From positions 1 to 5,491 of the forward strand of contig JAGDBH010000241.1 in NCBI GenBank assembly GCA_017959135.1: DNA of 5,491 nucleotides, in the 5' to 3' direction. Position 1 is the first letter of the stretch. Each line of letters opens with the position of its first letter. This document shows positions 5,491-5,491 of the stretch, one piece after another. Both the position numbers and the translations under genes were made by a program. Under the pieces are notes generated by a model. The model saw only the letters and a program-made list of their open reading frames with translations. It had not been told where the DNA came from and made no database searches. The stretch is from Succinivibrio sp. (GTDB lineage: Bacteria > Pseudomonadota > Gammaproteobacteria > Enterobacterales > Succinivibrionaceae).

Positions 5491-5491
5491 C

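Overview
The window most resembles an anaerobic or oxygen-sensitive bacterium. Leucine codons favour CTG/CTT, many arginines are CGT/CGC, and intergenic DNA is very AT-rich. A UraA-type uracil permease sits beside a PerR/rubrerythrin peroxide-defence pair. This would fit a gut or rumen gammaproteobacterium such as a member of the Succinivibrionaceae, but that placement is an inference from style and gene content, not a database match.

Layout. Bases 1-72 probably hold the first 24 codons of a membrane-anchored protein on the minus strand that runs off the left edge. A 210-bp divergent intergenic region follows. It contains a good promoter for the only plus-strand gene, uraA (283-1482). That promoter fires into an AAAAATTTTTT start region, the kind of sequence that gives UTP-sensitive reiterative transcription at E. 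coli pyrimidine genes. A strong bidirectional terminator (1502-1525) separates uraA from the convergent minus-strand genes.

Everything else is on the minus strand. In transcription order: the last 39 codons of an unidentified protein with a C-terminal membrane helix (right edge to 5371); a 12-TM DHA1-type MFS exporter (5344-4112); a second, diverged MFS paralogue (4100-2901) translationally coupled to the first; a 213-bp AT-rich spacer with several inverted repeats; a PerR-like peroxide-sensing Fur-family regulator (2687-2292); and a rubrerythrin with rubredoxin knots at both ends (2190-1543).

Functionally there are three units: pyrimidine salvage (uraA), a two-transporter efflux-type cassette, and a peroxide sensor/peroxidase module. 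No mobile element, CRISPR array, tRNA or rRNA is visible. The most notable structures are the probable UTP-responsive uraA start, the double-rubredoxin rubrerythrin, an 18-bp perfect inverted repeat embedded in codon phase in the last codons of the second MFS gene, and a 10-bp inverted repeat between perR and rbr.
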